Positions 21,988 to 29,691 of a stretch of DNA of 31,554 nt are shown one piece after another. The DNA lies in the IMG/VR virus record IMGVR_UViG_3300006854_000041, positions 1-31,554 of that record; one strand, given 5' to 3'. The position numbers and the translations under genes are program-made. The notes below the pieces were generated by a model. It was given only the letters and a program-made list of their open reading frames with translations, did no database searches and was not told where the DNA came from. Positions within the stretch are counted from its first letter, which is position 1, and every line of letters starts with the position of its first letter. Origin of the DNA: a virus.

Positions 21988-22626
21988 ATGAGCATCGAGA
22001 GCAAGCACGCATATCGGTTTGGGTATCTAAAATCAGAAAAGTGGAAGGGTGTCCGATTGGAAGCCTTGGTAAGAGAGAAGGCTAAGTGCCAGATTTGTGG
22101 AGACGAGTCGATTTCTAATGACGCTCATCATGTCTGGTATCCTGAATCGATTTGGGAGACTACCGAGAAGCACCTAGTGGTCCTCTGTAGGGGGTGCCAC
22201 GAGTTTGTTCACGCAATGCTGCCTGAGTGTAAGACTGACGATGAAGAAAAGGGGAGGACTCAGTGGATCAAGCTAAGGAATGCCATTCTCGCGTGGCGGC
22301 AGGACAAACAACCTCTGTTTAAGAATTACCCAGATATTCAGGAGGCATCCGACAAACTCACAACGGTAAAGAGTTTGCGGGACGCGTACTTGTCGTTGAA
22401 GGCTGAGTATAAAGAACAGGCCAAAGTTATCGAGGATTATCAAAAACGGCTGCTTATACAGATGACCAACGGCACACCAATTCCAGAAACCAATCCCACT
22501 ATGCAAATTGACCATGAGGAACAAGTAAACATGGTTCTTGGGTTGGTGGAAAAGTGGGCAACCTCTTATCATCGTCACGCAACTTGCGGTAAAAAGAAAG
22601 TTGAACCGAAAAAGAATCGCTCGTAG
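21988..22626 (+). CDS. HNH endonuclease-like protein
   Basis: A 212-residue protein. The N-terminal 80 residues form a zinc-type HNH domain: CQIC (34-37), DAHHVWYP (45-52, with the catalytic His pair), LCRGCHEFVH (66-75, second Cys pair and last His). Residues about 85-200 are helical and charged, without a known domain. The layout fits HNH proteins of phages that act as homing or packaging nucleases; packaging-type enzymes usually sit next to terminase, which is not so here. The base composition is A-rich. It is divergent from the XRE gene and shares its operator. Confidence 0.8.
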   Translation: MSIESKHAYRFGYLKSEKWKGVRLEALVREKAKCQICGDESISNDAHHVWYPESIWETTEKHLVVLCRGCHEFVHAMLPECKTDDEEKGRTQWIKLRNAILAWRQDKQPLFKNYPDIQEASDKLTTVKSLRDAYLSLKAEYKEQAKVIEDYQKRLLIQMTNGTPIPETNPTMQIDHEEQVNMVLGLVEKWATSYHRHATCGKKKVEPKKNRS

Positions 22627-22864
22627 ATAGCTGACAGTGGCGTGAATTTGTTCGGGCCGAAAGGCCGCCACCCGAACCCCTGGTTCCTGAGTCTCCAGCT
22701 AAAAGCAACTCCGGTTCCCGAAGCCCGTCACAATTCGGTTCGTAGGTCTGGAGGACCACGCGCAGCGTTCGAGACACGCGCAGATACACAGCAGGAGAAT
22801 TGCTGGCTGGCGTGTGCCCCCTCAATCGATCCCCTGCCAATTCCATAAGAGAAAGTTTTTAGAA
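22627..22864 (+). other. Structured leader of the major capsid gene
   Basis: A 238-base gene-free stretch. GTTCGGG (22650-22656) pairs with CCCGAAC (22671-22677) around CC-GAAA-GG, giving a tetraloop-capped stem with a six-base bulge. Further elements are GGTC/GACC (near 22746-22757), two ACGCGCAG copies and CAGCA/TGCTG (22789-22805). The first hairpin contains the 18 bases shared with the array hairpin. No promoter stands out. The last 20 bases before the ATG are A/T-rich (agagaaagtttttagaa). Confidence 0.55.
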
Positions 22865-24412
22865 ATGGCCCTTACATGCCGTTCGTTCACAGATTTTTTA
22901 AGCCGCCGATCCGAGCACTTAGATGATGAAATCATCCGTGCGATGCACCCCATCGACACGTGGATCGGCCACGTTTCGATTGGAAGATTCGCCGCGCAAG
23001 ATGGCGTCGAACATACTTTCGACCGCTTTGAAAATGTGTTTCCAGACCTCCGAGGCGCCTGGGAAGATGTAACCGCCGCATCCTGCGTCGGTCAACCCTG
23101 CGATCCGTCGAGCACCAAGATCGGCTTGGGCTTCACGCGCGACAGCTACAAGCTGCAACGCAAGGCCTACGAGACTGATCTGTTCTGCTTCGACCAGATC
23201 CTTTCGGCGGACCGCGCCAAGCAACAGTTCGCGCACGTCATTCGCGTTAATCGCCGGGCTTCGACGTTGATCACGTCGCATCGGATGCGCACCGAAGCGA
23301 TCCGGATCGCCAAGTACAAATGGGCGACGGCGAACAACTCGCTGGTGCCGATTACAGCGGTGTGGGATTCGACGATGACGTTTTTGACGATCTCGACGAT
23401 GCCCACGTCGAAGATCACGGCGCGGCACCTGCAACGCCGGGTGCAGCCGCAGATCCGCGAAGGCGCGCTCTCCGAGGACATCAATCGATCCACGCAACCC
23501 ATGCTTGAGTTCGTCACCGACATGGATGAAGTGTGGAACATGGTCGAGGGCAACCCCGAGTTGACCGACCACTGGCGGTTTACCGATTTCGTGGATGCCG
23601 AGAAGTACCACAAGTACGGCTGGGTTGGGAAACTGGGCAACTACGGCCTGCGCGCCGATTGGACTGCGCTGCGGTTCAACAAGGTGTCCACTTCTGCCGC
23701 CGGCACTGTGCTGCAGATCGTTTACCCTTACACGAACGTCGCTGCGACCGAGGGCATCAAGGAAATCGTCAACACCGACTACGACAACGCCCAGGTGCAG
23801 GCGGACTTCATCTGGCACCGCATGGCGATGACTTCGCTCGTGCGCGACACGACAGCGATCAACCCGGAAATGCCGTTTGCCATGCGCGACTTCGCCGGCA
23901 AGTGGCAGTTCGTCATGGACAACCTCACGTGCGGCCTTGATGTAAACGGCAACCCGATCGCCGTGGACAACGCCCGGCGCAACAAGGGCAAGTTCATCGC
24001 CGACTTCAGCTACGCCACCCAGGCGCAGTATCCCGAACTCGCCGAGGTGTTCTTCCACCTGCGCGAGCCTGCCTGCATCGTGGACGTGCCGAACTGCGCG
24101 AATGACCCAGGATACCCGGCCCAGAACTACAACTCAGCCAATGCGCTGTGCCCGAGTTCAACCGTGGTCCTCACGTTCTTGCCAGTGCTCAACGCGGCGA
24201 CTGGGACGTACGAAGTGCCTCGTGACTCGATCCTGTGCAACGGCTTGAACATCCTCAACGATCCTTTGACCGGCACGAGCACACTGACCGCGCTGGTCGC
24301 CCAAATGAACACGGTCCTTGCGGCGATGGGAACTTGGGCCGTCTCTGGATCGAACATTACCCTCACAGGCGCCGTTTGCCAGAGTGTCAACATACCCTGG
24401 ACGGTTGACTAA
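22865..24412 (+). CDS. Major capsid protein (candidate)
   Basis: A 515-residue soluble protein from ATG 22865 (a longer frame to 22814 lies in the structured leader). It is placed after scaffold and GroES and before small virion genes, as a capsid gene should be. It has mixed alpha/beta content with no signal peptide and no catalytic motif. Its N-terminal third contains DRFENVFPDLRGAWEDV and several Cys residues (for example CVGQPCD), and its C-terminal 100 residues look like a separate beta domain. The GC content and codon use are strongly biased (many GTC, CTC, AAG), as in highly expressed genes. The call rests on context, size and composition; I see no family signature. Confidence 0.7.
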   Translation: MALTCRSFTDFLSRRSEHLDDEIIRAMHPIDTWIGHVSIGRFAAQDGVEHTFDRFENVFPDLRGAWEDVTAASCVGQPCDPSSTKIGLGFTRDSYKLQRKAYETDLFCFDQILSADRAKQQFAHVIRVNRRASTLITSHRMRTEAIRIAKYKWATANNSLVPITAVWDSTMTFLTISTMPTSKITARHLQRRVQPQIREGALSEDINRSTQPMLEFVTDMDEVWNMVEGNPELTDHWRFTDFVDAEKYHKYGWVGKLGNYGLRADWTALRFNKVSTSAAGTVLQIVYPYTNVAATEGIKEIVNTDYDNAQVQADFIWHRMAMTSLVRDTTAINPEMPFAMRDFAGKWQFVMDNLTCGLDVNGNPIAVDNARRNKGKFIADFSYATQAQYPELAEVFFHLREPACIVDVPNCANDPGYPAQNYNSANALCPSSTVVLTFLPVLNAATGTYEVPRDSILCNGLNILNDPLTGTSTLTALVAQMNTVLAAMGTWAVSGSNITLTGAVCQSVNIPWTVD

Positions 24413-24431
24413 GAGACTTCGGTGGTTGGTG

Positions 24432-24467
24432 GCCTCCCCGTGTGGTGGCGGGGAGGCAACTTTATTT
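24432..24467 (+). terminator. Hairpin after the capsid gene, partial terminator
   Basis: GCCTCCCCG (24432-24440) and CGGGGAGGC (24449-24457) form a perfect 9-bp stem with an 8-base loop. It is followed by aactttattt, a weak T tract. It would reduce, rather than stop, transcription past the capsid gene and may protect the capsid message. It also overlaps the leader of the next gene and offers GGGAGG 14-19 bases before its ATG. Confidence 0.65.
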
Positions 24468-24469
24468 CT

Positions 24470-24814
24470 ATGAAAATGCAAGATCACGAAGATGAAATGT
24501 CGTCGCTGTACGGTTCGGACGAACACGAAGGCAACGACGAAGGAAAGTCCCCGCCCAAGTCTGTGGACGAGGAGATGGATGACAGTAACACGGCGGTCGC
24601 GCCGGTGAAGGTCTTGCAGGGGAAAGGCGGCGAACCGCTGAAGGAAGGCGACGAAGTGGTCGTGAAGATCGTCAAGGTTTACGGCGATCAAGCCGAGTTC
24701 TCATACTCGAACACGAAGCCGAGTGAAATCGGAGGAGGTGGCGAGGAGGACTACGGCAAGGAGATTGACGCCATGGACAAAGCTGGCGGGAACCCGGGCG
24801 GCATGGGATACTAA
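24470..24814 (+). CDS. Acidic protein, possible capsid accessory
   Basis: A 114-residue, very acidic protein from ATG 24470; the longer frame to 24422 crosses the hairpin. The first 45 residues are Glu/Asp/Ser-rich and probably disordered. Residues 50-80 (VLQGKGGEPLKEGDEVVVKIVKVYGDQ) look like a small beta barrel. The tail is Gly-rich. Its place behind the capsid gene suggests a decoration or head-completion protein. Confidence 0.5.
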   Translation: MKMQDHEDEMSSLYGSDEHEGNDEGKSPPKSVDEEMDDSNTAVAPVKVLQGKGGEPLKEGDEVVVKIVKVYGDQAEFSYSNTKPSEIGGGGEEDYGKEIDAMDKAGGNPGGMGY

Positions 24815-24838
24815 CCAACAGAAAGGCAAATTTGACGT

Positions 24839-25219
24839 ATGGCAACAGTGACTTGCACTCTTAACAACCTGATCCAATCCGCAAAGTGCTTCTCGTGTTT
24901 TTCGGAGAAGGAGAACCAAGCGGCGATCGTGTATTTCCTGGAACAACGGCGCGCGCAACTTGCCGGGCAAACACCCCAAACTCCAAACCAACTCCGCACG
25001 CAATCTGCGTGCATGACCTGTATCCCCATCGATCCTGTGGCCGATGCGAACGACGCGGCGGTGGCCCAAGCCGGGGCGATTGCGGCCGGGGTGTCTGGAT
25101 CGAGCACGCAAACGATTGCTCAGATTCGCGCGGCGATAAATGCCTTTGCGAACATGAGTTTGGACGATCTCAGGACTATTGAGATCCTCCTTCGATGCCA
25201 GCTCAACGCCTTCCCTTAA
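24839..25219 (+). CDS. Virion protein with one Cys-pair adaptor module
   Basis: A 126-residue protein. Residues 6-42 carry a module also found in the next two genes: TLNNLIQSAKCFSCFSEKENQAAIVYF, split here at its CFSC pair (Cys 17, Cys 20). A second Cys pair follows in ACMTCIP (58-64). The C-terminal 60 residues are Ala-rich and helical and end in LRTIEILLRCQLNAFP. The module may dock neck or tail proteins to one another. The family's function is not known to me. Confidence 0.55.
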   Translation: MATVTCTLNNLIQSAKCFSCFSEKENQAAIVYFLEQRRAQLAGQTPQTPNQLRTQSACMTCIPIDPVADANDAAVAQAGAIAAGVSGSSTQTIAQIRAAINAFANMSLDDLRTIEILLRCQLNAFP

Positions 25220-25222
25220 GCC

Positions 25223-25453
25223 GTGGCAATTTCTTGCGACCCAGCGAGTTTGGTGGCAGCCGCACGCTGCATGGAGTGCGTGCCGCGAGAAATGCAAGTG
25301 CCAGTGGAACTCTACCTGTTGGCTACGGCGTCTGGGGGCAGCACTGACCCAGCGACACTGGTTGCCGCGGCCAAGTGCTTCAAATGCCTGACGACGGATG
25401 AGCGTGAATGGGTGAGGCTATATCTTCTATGCCTCCTGGCCGGTGGAACATGA
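25223..25453 (+). CDS. Small virion protein made of two Cys-pair modules
   Basis: A 76-residue protein from GTG 25223, three bases after the previous stop. It is almost entirely two copies of one module: DPASLVAAARCMECVPREM (6-24) running on to YLLA, and DPATLVAAAKCFKCLTTDE (42-60) running on to YLLCLLAGG. Each has an x-L-V-A-A-A-[RK]-C-x-x-C core and a following helix. This makes it a duplication of the N-terminal unit of its neighbours. No strong ribosome site is visible. Confidence 0.6.
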   Translation: MAISCDPASLVAAARCMECVPREMQVPVELYLLATASGGSTDPATLVAAAKCFKCLTTDEREWVRLYLLCLLAGGT

Positions 25454-25459
25454 AACGCC

Positions 25460-26911
25460 ATGGCACTCTCTTGTTCTCCTTCCAGCCTGATCGCGGCGGC
25501 CAAATGCTTCTCGTGCATTCCGAAGTCTGAACGCCGGCACGTCCGAGCTTACCTTCTTTGCCAAGTCGCTAACGGCGGGCTTGGAAATCTGATCCCTGGT
25601 GGATCCGTCTGCTCCGGTGGCACGTTCACGCTCAACGTCAAGGCGAACACAACGTACGACATCACTTGGGGTGTCGAGACTCAGGTAAACATCTGCGGCG
25701 CGGTTTATCCGAGCACGGGTCAGGGGACGGTGACGACTGTTTTTACTGGGGCGTGTACTCAGATGGTGTTCACGTGCAGCGGCGGGGCCGTGATCACATC
25801 GCGGGTGACGCCATCGAGTAAGACACCAGTTCCATCAAACTTCACCTGGTCTCTAAGCGCAAACGGACTTACCGGGGATGCTGCCTGGGGAACGGTCCCT
25901 GGCTTCGTCACTCAGACCGAACTCTGGACCAGCACCGACAACGTGACGTTTGCTCTGGCGGCTACGGTTGCGGCACCTGGCACAAGCGTCAGCGTCACCA
26001 GCCCGGCGTCAGGAGCCGTTCTCTACGCCAAGATCCGGTTCGTAGCTCCGACCGGGGCTCCTCCGGCTGGGGCATTTACGGGTGTTCTGAATATTCCAGA
26101 TGTCACGACGGCGGCATGGGCGGCAACGGCGATTGCCAACGGAGGTGCGGCGCCGTCGAAGCAGAGGATCAAGGACGCTGACGTGTTCTATCTCGGTGTC
26201 GTGGCCGATGGGATTCGATCGAAGATCCTTCACCTGAACTTTATTGACTCCACCGACCTCACGGCGGCTCGGTGCCCGATCATCCACGATCAGGGATTCT
26301 CGATTTGGACGTTCGTGGGTGGAGCAGGCTGGGGGATCAGCAACAATGGCCTGCTGTTCAACAACGCCGGAAGTGCGTTTGATACTGGGTTCAATCCGTT
26401 TACGGCGTTCGCAAACGATACCGACGCGGCGATGGTTGTGTGCGCTTTTACGACTACGGGAGGGATTTTTGCCATGGCCGGGTACACGAATGATCCGGCA
26501 ACCCAAACTCAGGACTGGGATTTGTTCCCTTACATCGGAGTCACCACATCGCACTATATCCGCACCTGGGACAACGCAAACGGTCAATTGCAGGTGGCTC
26601 ATGGAGCTTGGCTGACTGAAGGTTATTACTGCGGTAGCCGATTGTCGGCAACTGACTTGAGAATGTTCCATGCGGCCAGTGCTAACGCTCACGCTCAGAT
26701 CGGCGCCACGCTGGCCACGACTGGTGGCACACGTCAAAACGCCACTTGTTACGCCGTCGGAGAGCGAAACATCGCTGGTGGAGTTGCCATAAACAGTCCG
26801 GACACCTGCTCTCTGGTGGCGTTCTGCAAGGGATTGACTCAGGCGGAATCGGCGTTGCTCCAAGCGAGATTTACAACCTTTAGAACTGCGGTTGGCGGTG
26901 GATGGCCATGA
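25460..26911 (+). CDS. Virion protein: Cys-pair module plus beta-rich and lectin-like domains
   Basis: A 483-residue protein. Residues 1-38 are the fourth copy of the Cys-pair module (SSLIAAAKCFSCIPKSE and so on). Residues 45-110 are beta-rich. About 115-215 resembles an FN3/Ig-like repeat (SNFTWSLSANGLTGD, LYAKIRFVAP). The remainder, with SIWTFVGGAGWGISNNG and LDLFPY-type strands, looks like a concanavalin/LamG-like fold. Such domain sets are usual for tail fibres or appendages that bind surface sugars. It starts six bases after the previous stop. Domain calls after the module are approximate. Confidence 0.55.
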   Translation: MALSCSPSSLIAAAKCFSCIPKSERRHVRAYLLCQVANGGLGNLIPGGSVCSGGTFTLNVKANTTYDITWGVETQVNICGAVYPSTGQGTVTTVFTGACTQMVFTCSGGAVITSRVTPSSKTPVPSNFTWSLSANGLTGDAAWGTVPGFVTQTELWTSTDNVTFALAATVAAPGTSVSVTSPASGAVLYAKIRFVAPTGAPPAGAFTGVLNIPDVTTAAWAATAIANGGAAPSKQRIKDADVFYLGVVADGIRSKILHLNFIDSTDLTAARCPIIHDQGFSIWTFVGGAGWGISNNGLLFNNAGSAFDTGFNPFTAFANDTDAAMVVCAFTTTGGIFAMAGYTNDPATQTQDWDLFPYIGVTTSHYIRTWDNANGQLQVAHGAWLTEGYYCGSRLSATDLRMFHAASANAHAQIGATLATTGGTRQNATCYAVGERNIAGGVAINSPDTCSLVAFCKGLTQAESALLQARFTTFRTAVGGGWP

Positions 26912-26914
26912 TCA

Positions 26915-27241
26915 ATGCACCAGCAACAACCAAACATGGATTTAGGGCTTATGATTCCGACTACGTTAATGGCGATGGTCTCGACTTTGTTCGCTCAGTC
27001 GGCCCCGCAGATCACGGGCGACTGGAAGGTGGACATCCGAACCGTTTGCTCGGTTGGCGGAGTCGTGTTAGCCCTGACATGGTACATTCGGGGTTGGATG
27101 AAGAAGATAGAAGCCGGCCAGGCGGAAGCAAAAAAGGATCGGGAATCGGTGTACAGGCAGCTTGGCCAGGATCGGCAGGAGTTCAGGGAAACCTTCAAAG
27201 AAATTTTCAACCGCTTAAACGAAAGGCCTAGGCAAAGATGA
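26915..27241 (+). CDS. Membrane protein with coiled coil, holin-like candidate
   Basis: A 108-residue protein with two hydrophobic stretches, MIPTTLMAMVSTLFA (about 13-27) and VCSVGGVVLALTWYI (about 44-58), then a charged helical tail (63-108). Two transmembrane segments and a basic, charged tail fit small holins, but also other phage membrane proteins. ATG at 26936 is an alternative start. The overlapping frame at 26902 has no such features and is a shadow. The next gene overlaps its stop. Confidence 0.55.
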   Translation: MHQQQPNMDLGLMIPTTLMAMVSTLFAQSAPQITGDWKVDIRTVCSVGGVVLALTWYIRGWMKKIEAGQAEAKKDRESVYRQLGQDRQEFRETFKEIFNRLNERPRQR

Positions 27242-27324
27242 TCATGCTGATCGTGACCTTTTTGGCCGGTGTGGTTGTTGGATACTTACTCAACTTTTAC
27301 GTGAACAAAAATACTCTTAAATAA
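27238..27324 (+). CDS. 28-residue single-span membrane peptide
   Basis: ATG 27238 overlaps the upstream stop (ATGA) and encodes a peptide that is a single hydrophobic helix (LIVTFLAGVVVGYLLNFYV) with a short Lys-rich tail. It ends three bases before the next lipoprotein ATG. Size, coupling and hydrophobicity support a real gene, perhaps part of a lysis set with its neighbours. Confidence 0.5.
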   Translation: MIMLIVTFLAGVVVGYLLNFYVNKNTLK

Positions 27325-27327
27325 CCT

Positions 27328-27918
27328 ATGAAACGAATCGCTTTCTCACTACTGGCTTTCCTGGCCATTTGCGGCTGCTCAGTCGTCGGCAAGAACCCGC
27401 GTCCTCCCACGGCACTCGAATCCGGGATCTTCAACGTCACGACCAACTATGCCCCAGTGGTGACGCAGTACGTGACTAACGGAGTCCCGGTTTACGTGAC
27501 CAACATCATCCCGCAGTATCAGTACTCGGCGACTGGACAAGGCGCCCAGGACATCAAAGGCGTGGCCGGAACCATCGGGACGTTGTTCGGGGCGGGAGGC
27601 GTGGCAACAACTGCGGTCAGCGGATTACTGGCTCTGTGGGGTTATCTGAGATCCTCGAAGAACTATGCGACGGCGGCTAATACAGCTCAACTCGTAGAGA
27701 CCCTTCGTCAATTCATCAAGAGCCTTCCCAACGGAACAGCGTACGATTCAGCCCTCACTCAATTTATGACTCAGCATCAGAATGAAGCTGGTGTGCTGGC
27801 TCAGGTCACTCAGATCCTAGCCAGTGAAGTGAGTAACCCGGATGCCAAAGTCGCGGCCGATTCGGTGATAACGACGCTGCGCCAGTTGGGCATCGATGTG
27901 CCGCAGTCTAAAGGTTAA
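27328..27918 (+). CDS. Phage lipoprotein with a second membrane segment
   Basis: A 196-residue exported protein. The signal segment ends in a lipobox (LAICGC, Cys 17). The stretch after it (35-70) is rich in Tyr, Val, Thr and Asn. A Gly-rich hydrophobic segment (GTIGTLFGAGGVATTAVSGL, about 81-100, then LLALWGYL) could span a membrane. The C-terminal third is helical. It directly follows two small membrane proteins, so a role in lysis or envelope disruption (spanin-like) is possible. No endolysin is visible in the window. Confidence 0.6.
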   Translation: MKRIAFSLLAFLAICGCSVVGKNPRPPTALESGIFNVTTNYAPVVTQYVTNGVPVYVTNIIPQYQYSATGQGAQDIKGVAGTIGTLFGAGGVATTAVSGLLALWGYLRSSKNYATAANTAQLVETLRQFIKSLPNGTAYDSALTQFMTQHQNEAGVLAQVTQILASEVSNPDAKVAADSVITTLRQLGIDVPQSKG

Positions 27919-27936
27919 TAATCAACGGGAGTCGTT

Positions 27937-28260
27937 ATGCCCATCATCAGTGTTCTCGCCCAGCTCGTCCCGGCGGCCGGGGTCGAGACGCTTCTTTATA
28001 GCCCGGATCCGTCGAACAATGCGCTGATTCAGGAACTCGCCGTGTGCAACCGTGGAGCGGTTACGGCCACTTTCCGGTTCTCGATCTCGATTCTTGGAGG
28101 CGCAACTCAGACCAAGGATTTCCTGTACTTTGATATGCAGTTGCCGGCCAACGAGACTTTCGCCAGTGAATTGGGAGTCACCATCAGAGCAGAGGACGTG
28201 ATCCGAGTCCTCGCCTCAAATGGGAATCTGACCTTCACGATTTTGGGGGCGGTAACATGA
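27937..28260 (+). CDS. Small beta-sandwich virion protein
   Basis: A 107-residue protein, nearly all beta. It has ETLLYSPDPSNNALIQELAV (17-36), FRFSISI, KDFLYFDMQLPANETF (about 60-75) and EDVIRVLASNGNLTFTI near the end. Similar short proteins occur beside fibre genes in many tailed phages. A good ribosome site (cgggag) lies seven bases before the ATG. The stop overlaps the fibre gene ATG. Confidence 0.6.
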   Translation: MPIISVLAQLVPAAGVETLLYSPDPSNNALIQELAVCNRGAVTATFRFSISILGGATQTKDFLYFDMQLPANETFASELGVTIRAEDVIRVLASNGNLTFTILGAVT

Positions 28261-29492
28261 TTCACGAGTTTGCATCCTCTGGGATTTCAGGTGGTGCTCT
28301 GAAAGGAGCCTATGGTGAAATGCGTTTTACGGGCAACCTGACGCTCACACTTCAAGCGGCGTATTTCTCATTCGGTGGAGCATGGGTGGCCGGAGACAGC
28401 AGTGGGGTGACTCTGAATACTGTAACCGGGAAAATGACGGCAAACGTCTCCGCGGAGTTCCGGTTAATATTCTCAGCCGCGATTCAGCCTCAGACGAGCG
28501 GCCACAGCTACAAATTCGCGTTTTTTAGGAACAACAATCTCTTGGCAAATGATGTCATGGAGATCACTATCCCCGGAACTGATCTTACCGAAATAGTCGT
28601 TGATGTTCTTTTCTCGCTAGCTATCAATGACGCGGTTGAGGTTCGAGCACAATGCACGGACGCAGCGGGAACCACGATCACCATTCGGAATGCGAATTTC
28701 AATATCATAGCCTTATCAAGTGGCGCCTCAGGCCCACAAGGGAACCAGGGAAACCAGGGAGCGTTCGGTGGGCCTCAAGGAAATCAGGGCGATCAGGGAT
28801 TCCAGGGCACGCAAGGAAACCAGGGAAACCAGGGTAGCCAAGGATTTCAGGGCACACAGGGGGCGCAAGGGACACAGGGCACGCAGGGCAATCAGGGGAA
28901 TCAGGGATCGCAAGGATTCCAAGGGACGCAAGGTTTCCAAGGCACACAAGGGACGCAAGGCAATCAAGGCAACCAAGGGACGCAAGGTTTTCAAGGCACA
29001 CAAGGAGTCCAAGGAACGCAGGGAATTGTAGGCGGTCAGGGGCCACAGGGAGATGTGGGGACGATCTACACCAGGGCAGGAAATCAAGTCGATCTCGGGG
29101 TAACGACTGTGAGCGACGTTTTCTCGAATCTGCTTTCATTAGCGGCGAATGGAGTTTACGAATACCACGCAGTCGTTGCGCTCCAGCCAACGGCTGGAGT
29201 GCAAGGTGTTCAAGTTGGCGTGCAATGTTCGGTGGTTGGATCTACCGTGGCTGGAAGAGTTATCGGACCTCAGACAGCCGGCGTGTCAGACTCATCTTAC
29301 TACCAGACCGCTCAAGGTGTCGGAGTTCTGCCGACACAAAGAACAGCAGGGGCTCAGTGCGTGGTGTTGGATGGGGTAATGATTGCGCCAAACTCGAACT
29401 GTACTATCGGCGTACAAGCAAAGGGGGTGCAAGCAGTGCAACGGTGGTTTGCGAAAGCCAACTCCTTTATGAAGCTGACTAGAATATCGTGA
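28257..29492 (+). CDS. Collagen-like tail fibre
   Basis: A 411-residue fibre protein. Residues 1-155 are a beta-rich N-terminal domain, 159-268 are Gly-X-Gln collagen triplets with a few breaks (for example near 169-173 and 257-261), and 269-411 form a C-terminal beta domain that probably drives trimerisation. Gln fills nearly every third triplet position, with Asn, Thr, Phe or Ser at the second. Proline is rare, so stability must come from Gln/Thr contacts and not hydroxyproline. Collagen-like phage proteins are usually tail fibres or appendages. It overlaps the upstream stop by four bases. Confidence 0.88.
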   Translation: MIHEFASSGISGGALKGAYGEMRFTGNLTLTLQAAYFSFGGAWVAGDSSGVTLNTVTGKMTANVSAEFRLIFSAAIQPQTSGHSYKFAFFRNNNLLANDVMEITIPGTDLTEIVVDVLFSLAINDAVEVRAQCTDAAGTTITIRNANFNIIALSSGASGPQGNQGNQGAFGGPQGNQGDQGFQGTQGNQGNQGSQGFQGTQGAQGTQGTQGNQGNQGSQGFQGTQGFQGTQGTQGNQGNQGTQGFQGTQGVQGTQGIVGGQGPQGDVGTIYTRAGNQVDLGVTTVSDVFSNLLSLAANGVYEYHAVVALQPTAGVQGVQVGVQCSVVGSTVAGRVIGPQTAGVSDSSYYQTAQGVGVLPTQRTAGAQCVVLDGVMIAPNSNCTIGVQAKGVQAVQRWFAKANSFMKLTRIS

Positions 29493-29495
29493 TTT

Positions 29496-29687
29496 ATGAA
29501 AAAAGAAACACCCACCACATACTGCACCCACAAAGTCGAACTCGAAATCCGTGGCCAATGCCTGACGATAGAGTTTGTCGGACCAGAGGAACCTCCAATG
29601 ACGGCGGACGAAGTAAATCAAATCTGTAAGTCAATACGAGAATGCTTTGACTGCGGCCCAGATGGTGCCTGTGGTCCACAGGGCTAA
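29496..29687 (+). CDS. Small acidic Cys-containing protein
   Basis: A 63-residue protein with a short beta hairpin (HKVELEIRGQCLTIEFVGPE), a helix and a Cys-rich end CFDCGPDGACGPQG. The ending GPDGACGPQG is collagen-like, as in the upstream fibre gene. The function is unknown. It lies three bases after the fibre gene. Confidence 0.5.
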   Translation: MKKETPTTYCTHKVELEIRGQCLTIEFVGPEEPPMTADEVNQICKSIRECFDCGPDGACGPQG

Positions 29688-29691
29688 ACCA

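Noticed and set aside
22627-22864. Capsid leader as a known riboswitch or a tRNA-like element
   Set aside because: I could not fit it to any riboswitch core or to a cloverleaf. It is reported only as a structured leader.
22919-24058. 379-codon minus-strand open frame
   Set aside because: It is antisense to the major capsid candidate, with an Arg/His/Val-rich shadow composition.
26902-27231. 109-codon + strand frame overlapping the holin-like gene
   Set aside because: It offers an ATGA overlap but its product has no hydrophobic segment or motif, whereas the 26915 frame has two membrane-like segments and a coiled coil.
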